This document shows, one piece after another, positions 23,166 to 31,296 of a stretch of 63,715 nt of DNA. How positions within the stretch are numbered: position 1 is the first letter of the stretch; each line of letters opens with the position of its first letter. The stretch spans positions 1 to 63,715 of the forward strand of contig DATGLD010000017.1 in the NCBI GenBank assembly GCA_035294305.1, read 5' to 3'. Origin of the DNA: DASRBN01 sp035294305 (GTDB lineage: Bacteria > Chloroflexota > Ktedonobacteria > Ktedonobacterales > Ktedonobacteraceae). Both the position numbers and the translations under genes were made by a program. Under the pieces are notes generated by a model. That model did no database searches and was not told where the DNA came from. It worked only from the letters and a program-made list of their open reading frames with translations.

Positions 23166-26100
23166 ATGGCTCTATTACATTCACACGCTGATCTTGCAGT
23201 CTGGAAACCGGAGCCAACCGCAATACCCGAAAGGTGGTTGGAGCTGGTAAATAGGCTGGCGACACAGGGCAAAGGCTCTTTGCATCGGTACGTACTTAAT
23301 GTACGCTACGATTCGCAAGGGGTTGGTAATACCCTGCGCTCCTGGGGTTTACCCTGGACTGTTGTCATGGCCGGTTATCTCTGGGAATACGACAAAGAAC
23401 AAATACGCGCCAGCAACCTGGAAGACGTGGATATTATACTGAGCCATATAGATGAAGCAAACCTCTATGCCCACTACATTGAAGATGAGAACTTACTCGT
23501 CTTGCTCAAGCCTCCTTACCGTGATTTAGGCGCCCTGTTGATCACGGTTGCTATTTATTACCACGCCTTGAAGACGCACCCGGAACTTCGTAATGAACAC
23601 CCGTTGACGAGTCTCATGCAATCGCGCATCGAGCGCATTGGGGAAACCTTGCTCAATATTTCGACGGTGCTTGGTATGTGGCACTTCAAGCATCAGATCG
23701 AAGACCTGAACGAGCAACTGCATAACCCACAGAAATTTGCAGAGGACACACAGGAGTTAGCGCATATCCTGGCGGAAGACGAGCCAAAACTGTGTGACAT
23801 CTGCCAGCTTTTCGCGGATTTTTATCTGCAAACCACGCAGCGGACCATCCACACCTTCTACTCTATATGCAACATACGCGGGATGAGGCGTCGTCACCAG
23901 GATGCCCATACCACCATCACATCGCTAAAAAGGCAGCTCACCGGTTTTGACCTGGCTACTTTTGAGATTCTCGCGCCAACCATTCAAGAATGTTATGCCG
24001 TCCTTGGAGTTTTAAGCCAGCTCGGTCAAATTCAGGACCGTGTCACCGATTTGATCGCCACCCCCAAGCTGAACGGTTTTAGTCATATTGCTTTTGGACT
24101 CATTCTTAAACTTCCGGATGCATATGAAAACCTGGCAACAGCAGATAAGCAGCCAGCCATCTGCCAGATACAAATCTCAACGCCCATCATGCACGCAGTT
24201 GCCTGGTACGGGTGTCTTTTCCCTCGCTGTTATCAAATGTACACGCGGAAAACACAGCAGGATGAGGACATCCCGCCCTCACCTGAGGGGCTATGGAACA
24301 ACGCGGAAGGCAAAATTTTTTCTGCTATCAAACAGAATCTCACGGCAGTCCAGATACAGAACAGCGATGCCCCTTTGATCGTCTATGACAAGAATAACAG
24401 GCCAATTGGGCTGAAAAAAGGTGCGACGGCGCTTGATTTTGCCTATGAACTCGATATCGCCATCGGCGAACATGCAGTCGATGCCATCGTAAATAACCGC
24501 AAAACGGTCCTCTATCAGACACTGAATGCCGGTGATACTGTAGAGATAAGAACATCGGAGGAGATTCAGGTACAGGACTACTGGGCACACTACCCCACAA
24601 CAGCGGAAACACGACGGAAAATTACCGAGACACTGAACCGCCGGTCTTCTGATCGTAGAGGCAGGGGATATAGTTTGCTTTACCAGGAGTTAGCCCGGCA
24701 TCATTTTTTCCTCTCGCATGAAGTCTTGAGCGAAGAATTAAATCTGCTGGTAGAGCAGAACAACCTTGGCACGCCGCAGACCTACCTGGAACAACTCGAT
24801 GACCAGGCAGAACAACGCTTTACTCCGAAGTGGGCCGCATCCGAAATCATGCAACAGATCATGGAGCACAACACTGTTCATCCTGCCGGTATTGGAAGAC
24901 CTCACTGGATTCCCGCGCCTGATAGACAGGCAATCGCGAATAAGAAGCTCTGGCATCAACACCTGTGTAATTTCTGCCAACCAGCTTACCCCCGTGACAT
25001 GAAAATTATGGGCCGCCTGCATAAACACAACGGGAAACTGGTCGTGCATAGAGATAGTTGTCCCTATTTGATCGATCGCACAGGTCATACTGCTTCGATG
25101 CTTATACCTATGATCTGGGAACTTCAACCACCAACATTCCAGGTTGCGTTCTATCTGCTAGCCCAGGACCGTAGAGGACTGATTCTCGACATCGCCAGGC
25201 AAATACGTAAATATCAATGCGATTTGATCTCTATTAATGCGCAAGGGGAAACTGATCAATCCAGTCAAGCGACCGTCCGCTTTACTATAGAGACATATAA
25301 CGACAAAGAAGTAGTAGATCTCTGGCAGAGACTTCGCAAAATTGACCAGGTGTTGCGCGTCGAAATCGATCCTGCTGAAACTGCCATTCACGTGTATGAC
25401 CGCCTGCTGAAACAATACAAACAACAGGTCTCGACATCCGAGCAGGCAGCGGCGAAAAGTTCCTGGCCGGAACCAACTCCAGCCCTCTCGATTCAAGAAC
25501 AACGCAGCACCATCTTGCATAATCCTTTTGATATTTCCCGGCCTGCCACCGCCAAAATGTTTTTCGGCCGCTCTCGCGAAACTGAAACGATGCGGCGCGA
25601 GCTATGCGATAGCAAAAATGGCAAGGCGCTTATCCTGTACGGGCCTTTGAGGTCCGGCAAATCATCTATTTGCCGGTACTTTCTTGATCGCTATATACAA
25701 CCGCCCTCCTGGGGTGTTCTCTTTTCATTACAAAATGCCACCGGGCAAGCGGAAGAAACAATCTTGCAACAATTAGCAGGAAAAATAAGCGAAGAATTTA
25801 GCCAACAGTCATGGCAGCCGGGACCTGACTGGCAAGACTATCACGACGCTGATCCCGAAATACGCTTCCGCCGTCTCCTGGAAGACTGCTTCTCACGGGC
25901 ACTCGACGCCCGCCTGGTGCTGGTATTGGATGAATTTGGCGGCGTCCTTGAGTCCTATCAGAAGCAGATTCTCGAGTACCGCTTCTTTACCTACTGGAAA
26001 GAATTGATAGCCGAGTTCTCGCAACTCAGCCTGGTGATTGTCTTACCGATGAGTTCGCATAAACTTTTAACCTCGAAAGAATTCGTCAATGTGTTTAGCT

Positions 26101-26651
26101 TTACGCAGCAATTGCCGATTTCATTTCTCGATAACGATAGCGCGCAACAACTGCTGGTCGATCCCCTACGCGATCAAGCGATAGAGATTCATGCCAGCAC
26201 ACTGGCCCTGGCGCTAAAACTGACTGGAGGCAATCCCTATTACATGACCTTGATCGGCCAGCAGCTTATCCATTACTTGAATCGAGAAATCCACCAGCAG
26301 CAGGTAACGGATGCCGATCTGCGCCTGGTCGTCGATCAATTGATCGAGGTAGGTTCAAGCCAGAATTTCGATTTTCTGGCCAAGGAACTGCAAAACCAGG
26401 AAGAGTTCCTGTTGCTGGAAAAGATCGTTGATCTGACAGAGCATACGAAACAGGCAAAAGTGCAGCTGAAACGAATTGCGGAAGGGTTGCAATTGCCGCT
26501 CTTTTCGGTTCGCAGGCACCTTGATCGCTTGCGTATCGGGCTTATTCTCGACGAAAATGGATCGCGCATCAATCCGTATTACTCGTTCAAAATTGATCTG
26601 GTACGCCGCTGGCTCACACGCAATCGCTGGCTCTTTGCCAATCACCTATAA
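23166..26651 (+). CDS. Degenerate full-length RelA/SpoT homologue fused to a STAND-type ATPase
   Basis: The 1161-aa protein keeps the whole long-RSH layout. The pseudo-hydrolase region (about 20-190) ends in RIERIGETLLNISTVLGMW, very like the RSH linker, but the HD motif is absent (LWEYDK where HDxxED is expected). The pseudo-synthetase (about 230-345) keeps CYAVLG (276-281), ATPKLNGFSH and CQIQISTPIMH, yet the catalytic RxK and D..xxRV positions are changed (FDLATFEI). A TGS domain (400-465; LKKGATALDFAYELD), a zinc-finger-like region with C601, C604 and C632, and an ACT domain (657-735) follow. A NPF-led NTPase domain begins near 786: Walker A GPLRSGKSS (826-834), Walker B LVLVLDE (917-923), and a winged helix near 1080-1135. 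Both RSH activities are probably lost, leaving a sensor that drives the ATPase; this is inference. AGGGGAGA precedes the ATG. Confidence 0.8.
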   Translation: MALLHSHADLAVWKPEPTAIPERWLELVNRLATQGKGSLHRYVLNVRYDSQGVGNTLRSWGLPWTVVMAGYLWEYDKEQIRASNLEDVDIILSHIDEANLYAHYIEDENLLVLLKPPYRDLGALLITVAIYYHALKTHPELRNEHPLTSLMQSRIERIGETLLNISTVLGMWHFKHQIEDLNEQLHNPQKFAEDTQELAHILAEDEPKLCDICQLFADFYLQTTQRTIHTFYSICNIRGMRRRHQDAHTTITSLKRQLTGFDLATFEILAPTIQECYAVLGVLSQLGQIQDRVTDLIATPKLNGFSHIAFGLILKLPDAYENLATADKQPAICQIQISTPIMHAVAWYGCLFPRCYQMYTRKTQQDEDIPPSPEGLWNNAEGKIFSAIKQNLTAVQIQNSDAPLIVYDKNNRPIGLKKGATALDFAYELDIAIGEHAVDAIVNNRKTVLYQTLNAGDTVEIRTSEEIQVQDYWAHYPTTAETRRKITETLNRRSSDRRGRGYSLLYQELARHHFFLSHEVLSEELNLLVEQNNLGTPQTYLEQLDDQAEQRFTPKWAASEIMQQIMEHNTVHPAGIGRPHWIPAPDRQAIANKKLWHQHLCNFCQPAYPRDMKIMGRLHKHNGKLVVHRDSCPYLIDRTGHTASMLIPMIWELQPPTFQVAFYLLAQDRRGLILDIARQIRKYQCDLISINAQGETDQSSQATVRFTIETYNDKEVVDLWQRLRKIDQVLRVEIDPAETAIHVYDRLLKQYKQQVSTSEQAAAKSSWPEPTPALSIQEQRSTILHNPFDISRPATAKMFFGRSRETETMRRELCDSKNGKALILYGPLRSGKSSICRYFLDRYIQPPSWGVLFSLQNATGQAEETILQQLAGKISEEFSQQSWQPGPDWQDYHDADPEIRFRRLLEDCFSRALDARLVLVLDEFGGVLESYQKQILEYRFFTYWKELIAEFSQLSLVIVLPMSSHKLLTSKEFVNVFSFTQQLPISFLDNDSAQQLLVDPLRDQAIEIHASTLALALKLTGGNPYYMTLIGQQLIHYLNREIHQQQVTDADLRLVVDQLIEVGSSQNFDFLAKELQNQEEFLLLEKIVDLTEHTKQAKVQLKRIAEGLQLPLFSVRRHLDRLRIGLILDENGSRINPYYSFKIDLVRRWLTRNRWLFANHL

Positions 26652-26675
26652 ATTCATATATCGAGGAGTACTTGT

Positions 26676-28340
26676 ATGTCGTACTGGTCAACGCTACCCA
26701 ATCCTTTTAGCAGGATCACGACACAAAGCCTGCTGGAGTCTCCCACTGAGAAAACCACAGACACATCTGAAATCATTACCGGGCATGTTTCCGGTAGAAG
26801 GAGTGATATCATAGATATCGTTACAGGTGTGCAGAGCGCCATTCTCATGACAGGAGCGTCACAAATTGGTAAATCCACCCTGCTGCGCTATTTGGCACGC
26901 TCACCTCAAAGTGAATGGTCCTGGCGCAATGAATTGATAGACCTGCGTGACCAGTGGAAGTTTGACGATTTCCATTTTATCCCTGTTGACCTGGCGCCTC
27001 TCGAAGAGATCGGGCGCAAAGATGATCTGCTGCTGGCTTTTGCCAGGCAGTGCGCCATTGGACTACTAGCGCTCAATGCTCCTGAAGGCAATTCACCATC
27101 TCAGATAGAAGCGAAAAAGTTTTCCGAGCTTTTACGGATTATTAATCAGTTCTTACGCAACAAACGCCAGGAGATACCTCTTGCGCGTTTCTTCCTGGTA
27201 TTTGATACCCTTGAATATGTAGGCAAACAGGACCTGGAACTATCTAGAAGCCAGGAGGGTGTGCGAGCGCAGCAGGACCACGGACTGGCTCTGCTTGACC
27301 GGTGCGGAGCGCTGCGCATGCTCGTTGACCTGATCGATGAGTTCAGCAATTTTGGCGTGCTTCTCTCAACACAGAGCCTTCCGCGCCCAGGTCTGGCGGA
27401 TCAGTTCAAACAGGTATCAGCAGACCTGGCGCGTTTTGCCACCACCACCTTACAAATCTTTACCTGGGAGGATGCGCAAATGCTGGTCGCACAACATCCG
27501 GAGTCTTTTGGCACCAGTTGGGCGAAAGCATTCAGAGCATCAGGCGAAAGCTGCATTTTCACAACTGCGGAGCAACAGTGGATACGCGAACAGGCCGGAA
27601 CGCATCCCTATCTGCTTCACCAGTATTGCTTGCGCACCTTTCGTTACAAACAACAATATGCCTCCCAATATGGCAAATGGACAGAGCTGAAAAGCAGAGA
27701 TCAGAACACCATTAACGAATACACGCGGGAGCGGTTGAGCATCTTTCTTGCTCACTTCTGGCAAAGGCTGCAGGAGGCATTAGACAAAAGCACTCCGGAA
27801 ACACAACACGACTTTTATGACTTTATCCATAGGGCGGCTCAAAAGCACGCTGATGAAGAAATGAGTCTTGATGAATGGCATCAACATAGCCAGCAGCTTC
27901 GCTATATTCTCTGTAACGAGGGAGTTGTCCGTGCTGGGCTGTTCCAACCCGTCCACTTTCCGGGCGCTATCTTAAGCAATTATCTCTTACAAAAGGTCAA
28001 CGAACAAACCGTAACCTCGAGTCCAACGCCTGCTCAACCATCATTACCGGCGCGTGGAACCGGCCTCGTTATCAGGCAACCTCATGAGCGCGAGAAACGC
28101 CTCCTACTCACCGATACGGAGTTTCGTTTAATGAAAACGCTGCTCGAACACGCGGAGCGCTGCACAGAAGAGCAACTTATCGCGAGTGTATGGGGCAAGC
28201 CCACCGGACATACAACGTTTACCCAGCGTCTCTTTCACCTGAGAAAGAAGTTAAAAGAATGCGCAGGCGAGGAAATCATTGAAAACCGCTATGGCGGAAT
28301 CTATAGCCTCAATCATCCAGATTGGTTCACGTTGGAGTGA
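26676..28340 (+). CDS. AAA/STAND-like ATPase with C-terminal OmpR-type winged helix
   Basis: The 554-aa protein begins 24 bp after the RSH-STAND stop with GAGGAG before its ATG, so the two form an operon. It opens with NPF (9-11), then Walker A TGASQIGKST (59-68) and a Walker B-like FFLVFDTLE (172-180). STQSLPRPG near 231 may be a sensor segment. After a helical middle, residues about 465-550 form a transcriptional-regulator-type winged helix: LLTDTEFRLMKTLLEHAE, EEQLIASVWG, RLFHLRKKLKE and IENRYGGIYSL. Thus it could bind DNA, or use the winged helix for protein contacts. It shares the NPF-led ATPase design of its neighbour and may be the response half of the pair. No effector nuclease or membrane domain is visible. 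Confidence 0.72.
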   Translation: MSYWSTLPNPFSRITTQSLLESPTEKTTDTSEIITGHVSGRRSDIIDIVTGVQSAILMTGASQIGKSTLLRYLARSPQSEWSWRNELIDLRDQWKFDDFHFIPVDLAPLEEIGRKDDLLLAFARQCAIGLLALNAPEGNSPSQIEAKKFSELLRIINQFLRNKRQEIPLARFFLVFDTLEYVGKQDLELSRSQEGVRAQQDHGLALLDRCGALRMLVDLIDEFSNFGVLLSTQSLPRPGLADQFKQVSADLARFATTTLQIFTWEDAQMLVAQHPESFGTSWAKAFRASGESCIFTTAEQQWIREQAGTHPYLLHQYCLRTFRYKQQYASQYGKWTELKSRDQNTINEYTRERLSIFLAHFWQRLQEALDKSTPETQHDFYDFIHRAAQKHADEEMSLDEWHQHSQQLRYILCNEGVVRAGLFQPVHFPGAILSNYLLQKVNEQTVTSSPTPAQPSLPARGTGLVIRQPHEREKRLLLTDTEFRLMKTLLEHAERCTEEQLIASVWGKPTGHTTFTQRLFHLRKKLKECAGEEIIENRYGGIYSLNHPDWFTLE

Positions 28341-28436
28341 GAGGCATACAATAGAAATCTGTTTCCGTCGCTATGAATGATAGATGTGAAAACCAGGAGA
28401 GTGCATGAGCAAGCTGCCAGATTTCATCTACTGTGA

Positions 28437-29615
28437 CTACCTGCCTAATTTCACGTCTTCCAGGCGTCTTTCTGCCACCCTTAAATAAGCTAACCCTAAA
28501 TCTGGCTTCTCATCATAGAGGATATTCACGATGGCGCCGATAAAGGCTTTTTCTACGATGTAATAGTTCAAGACAAAGCGTGCTGACAAGTTTTTCTGAT
28601 TCGTTAGATGCAAATAGTCCTCCAACATGCTATTGGCTACTTCCGCGTTGGAACGCACATCTACGTCTACGACGAGCATGGCGAAATCGCTAAGAATATC
28701 TATCGTACTGTACGTTGGATTAAAATCTACAGCATCCAGGGCTTTCACCCTTTCCCAGGGCTGCTCATTGTTCTGTGCCTCATAAGGCATGATCCAGATA
28801 TTGCGCGCTTTCAGATCTCCATGACACCGTCGAATACGCCCCTCATTCACTCGCCCTTCAAAATATTTTTGGTGCTTGTCTTGCGCGAATATGGGCAGCA
28901 ACCTGGCCTTGAGAACAGCACAAAAATCGCGAAGAGCTTTAAAGGCAGCGCTCTGTAAAATGACCTTATTATCCGCCGGCGGCTGGTCAACGAAAGCAAA
29001 GTTATGGTGAAGTTTTTCCTTGAGTTGTTCGATACTACCCCACTGCTCCCTTCCGCCTGCGCCAGGCACTACTTCCTCATCTTTATTATCAATGCGATGC
29101 ATTTCTGCCATATAGCGGGCAAGAACCGATGCATAATATTTACTAGATAATATGTTGTCTCGCCTCAGTAGAGTATCCAGGCGCCTGTCTCTTGGCAACT
29201 CATTCATCAGTAAAGCGTATTCAGCGTGAGGCTCAAGGTCTTCCAGGGTTGCGTCCTCGATAATTTTTCCAACCCAAATCAGTTTTCTTGCTTCTGGGTC
29301 CCCGACTCGGGCCAATCCAAGATAGACATCTTTCGTGAATTTTCTATTCCATCGTAACGCATCAAGTTGACAGCGTTGACGTTTCTCCGGCGTCTCCAGG
29401 CTATAGCGAATATCTTTGTAGTTGTTCAGTATTTTCATCACTACATGCTTGTTTTCAGGATCACGCGTGAAAAATAAAGTGGCGTTTTCTGCTTTTCGTA
29501 CATTATCAATTTTGTAAAAGGTAGAGTTAGCAGGGGGAACAGAGGTAGAAGGCACCGTGGAGGATTTAAGTGTCGATGTAATGCGCGACGTAGTGTACGC
29601 ATGCAAAATGCCCAT
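28437..29615 (-). CDS. Aminoglycoside-phosphotransferase-like kinase (COG2187-like)
   Basis: The 392-aa protein has a kinase-like fold with the catalytic-loop motif RRCHGDLKARNIW (near 268-280) and a metal-binding segment VKALDAVDFNPTY, as in APH-type small-molecule kinases. The N-terminal lobe contains TLFFTRDPENKHVVMKIL, with Lys as probable ATP contact. The substrate is unknown and resistance should not be assumed. The start has GGGGAG at good spacing; the bases AGGGGAGAATAA before the start are identical to those before the RSH-STAND gene. It converges on the ATPase gene with a 96-bp gap. Confidence 0.65.
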   Translation of the reverse strand: MGILHAYTTSRITSTLKSSTVPSTSVPPANSTFYKIDNVRKAENATLFFTRDPENKHVVMKILNNYKDIRYSLETPEKRQRCQLDALRWNRKFTKDVYLGLARVGDPEARKLIWVGKIIEDATLEDLEPHAEYALLMNELPRDRRLDTLLRRDNILSSKYYASVLARYMAEMHRIDNKDEEVVPGAGGREQWGSIEQLKEKLHHNFAFVDQPPADNKVILQSAAFKALRDFCAVLKARLLPIFAQDKHQKYFEGRVNEGRIRRCHGDLKARNIWIMPYEAQNNEQPWERVKALDAVDFNPTYSTIDILSDFAMLVVDVDVRSNAEVANSMLEDYLHLTNQKNLSARFVLNYYIVEKAFIGAIVNILYDEKPDLGLAYLRVAERRLEDVKLGR

Positions 29616-30012
29616 GTTATTCTCCCCTGCCCAGAAATATCACCCAATAAGACGCCAAAAATAAAGCATTTCGAAAATACATGTGAAAGCCACAAACCTC
29701 ACTTTGGACTTATTCAAACTCACCCAGAGCTAATCAGGAGCTTTCCCCAAAGCAATCCGTAATTCCTTCTCCCTTGACCACTTAACCAGGATGACAGGCC
29801 ATAATCTTCTCAAATGTAGCTTCACCTTTACAACGGTTGAGCAGATTCACAGTAACCCTTAAATGAAATCTCATCCTATATCATTATTCTATCTTAATTC
29901 TAATACTAGAGCGCAAACCCATGAATTGATCTAATATAGAAATTTCTGAATATATGAAAAGCAGTTGTGTATTTCCACCAATGATGACACAGAAACCAGT
30001 ATGAAATACAAA
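29616..30012. other. About 400-bp intergenic stretch, nothing recognised
   Basis: The stretch lies between the start of the kinase gene and the terminator of the CHAP gene. It is AT-rich in its second half. I see no open frame with a ribosome site and similarity, no strong inverted repeat and no clear promoter pair, although it must hold the kinase promoter. Confidence 0.5.
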
Positions 30013-30038
30013 GCGCTCTGCCATAAATGGCAGAGCGC
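30013..30038 (-). terminator. Rho-independent terminator of the CHAP gene
   Basis: GCGCTCTGCCAT (30013-30024) pairs perfectly with ATGGCAGAGCGC (30027-30038) across a 2-base centre, so the loop will be a little larger in RNA. On the minus strand a T-rich tract follows. It lies 15 bp after the CHAP stop codon. Confidence 0.75.
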
Positions 30039-30053
30039 GCGACAAAAGCAGCG

Positions 30054-30998
30054 TCACGAGTGCCACACAAAGCTGACGCCGGGCCCAGGATGGAACGTAT
30101 AGTACGACAAAATATCCCAGCCGCCGCCATTGTACCAGTTATAATTGCTGGTATAGACGCTGCCATCCTTATTAATACTCTCGACGATGGCCACGTGGCC
30201 GAGATAGCCCGCGCCCTGCACGCCCGGCTGCAATACGATGATCGAGGGCACTTTAGGCGTGGACGAAACCACCCAGCCATAGGCCCTGGCGCCATTGGCC
30301 CACGCCCAGGCATCGCCCGACCAGGGCACCCAGTAACCTGTAAGCGCGTGGTAGCGCATATTGGCCCAATATGTACACTCGCCAAAAGCAAAGCGATTGG
30401 GGCCGCCCGATCCGCCGCCATAATACTGACCGCCGGATGGGGGATTATAACTGCCACCCTGCTGTGTAATTGCCGTGGCAGTTGCCGCCTGCTGCGCTAC
30501 CAGGCTTGGATTGCTGCTGCTGCTCCCAAACATGTTGCCTACAATCTGGATCGGGTTAAAACCATGAGCGCCTTCATTACCGGCAGGAGATACCGCCATG
30601 GCCGTTCCAAGCGTAATCATCAACATCAGAAATGCGACGGCGGCGCTGATTACCCAGCGGCGAGCCTTTGGTGGGTGAGCAGGTTTGCTTTTTTTGGTAT
30701 CGCCGCGAATGACAACCGGCTGACGTAAGGATGTCGTGGTACTGCGAGGAAATGGAGTGGGTAATGCGCCCGTCTGGACTTCCGGTAATACTCCTGTCAC
30801 TCCAGGAGAAGACGGAGAGGCCCCCAACGGGCCGGTCGTAGCGGGAGGAGGCGTGAAATCCAGGAGGCGTGTCTTTCTCACTGTAAACGGGCTGCTACTG
30901 GGAAACGGTAACTGCTCCACGGGAGGATACTGACTTCCCTGCCCCAGAAGCGGCAATTCGTTGGTAACGCTACTTTGACGATCTTCGAAAGACGACAT
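30054..30998 (-). CDS. Membrane-anchored CHAP-domain protein (peptidoglycan amidase-like)
   Basis: The start at 30998 has GGGGA six bases upstream and gives 314 aa. A Pro/Ser/Thr-rich cytoplasmic part of about 110 residues is followed by one transmembrane helix (VISAAVAFLMLMITLGTAMA). The outer part has a Gly/Ser-rich linker and a CHAP domain with FGECTYWAN, whose Cys (about residue 206) is the expected nucleophile, and YLGHVAIVES, whose His (about 267) completes the site; SNYNW follows. CHAP enzymes cut peptidoglycan peptides, so wall remodelling at the cell surface is likely. It is divergent from the flavoprotein gene. Confidence 0.8.
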   Translation of the reverse strand: MSSFEDRQSSVTNELPLLGQGSQYPPVEQLPFPSSSPFTVRKTRLLDFTPPPATTGPLGASPSSPGVTGVLPEVQTGALPTPFPRSTTTSLRQPVVIRGDTKKSKPAHPPKARRWVISAAVAFLMLMITLGTAMAVSPAGNEGAHGFNPIQIVGNMFGSSSSNPSLVAQQAATATAITQQGGSYNPPSGGQYYGGGSGGPNRFAFGECTYWANMRYHALTGYWVPWSGDAWAWANGARAYGWVVSSTPKVPSIIVLQPGVQGAGYLGHVAIVESINKDGSVYTSNYNWYNGGGWDILSYYTFHPGPGVSFVWHS

Positions 30999-31250
30999 AC
31001 AAAGTCCCCAATCCATCAGGTTGCATCGAAATAATACGGCGCTGCATCTCTCAGTCCATCGGCGAAAGGAGCATCCCGCATGTTCCTACTATTTAATAGA
31101 ACTTTACTCGCTCGATTTTTCTCGGTCAATCCTCGAAGTTCAGGCGTAGGACTATGGTACCAGCATAAAACACAACCTTAACCGCGGTAACAAAGGTAAC
31201 CGCAAGGGTGTCGTGGAGCATACCCAATAGTAGCACGCCCCTGAACAGGG

Positions 31251-31256
31251 TATAAT
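31251..31256 (+). promoter_or_regulatory. TATAAT -10 box of the flavin reductase gene
   Basis: A perfect TATAAT lies 41 bp before the ATG at 31297. The -35 region at 16-18 bases upstream is poor. The rest of the 298-bp divergent gap shows nothing more. Confidence 0.4.
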
Positions 31257-31296
31257 AGCCACGTACATTCGAATAAAACAAAAAGGAGAATAGCAC

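Noticed and set aside
23166..25500. Reading the RSH part as an active (p)ppGpp synthetase/hydrolase
   Set aside because: HD motif absent and key synthetase basic residues replaced; homology is clear but activity is not supported.
28405..28488. 27-codon plus-strand frame with AGGAG upstream, between the ATPase and kinase genes
   Set aside because: It overlaps the 3' end of the kinase gene on the other strand and has no similarity; too short to support despite the ribosome site.
29906..30457. 183-codon minus-strand frame
   Set aside because: It lies in another frame over the CHAP gene and its terminator; low-complexity composition typical of a shadow frame.
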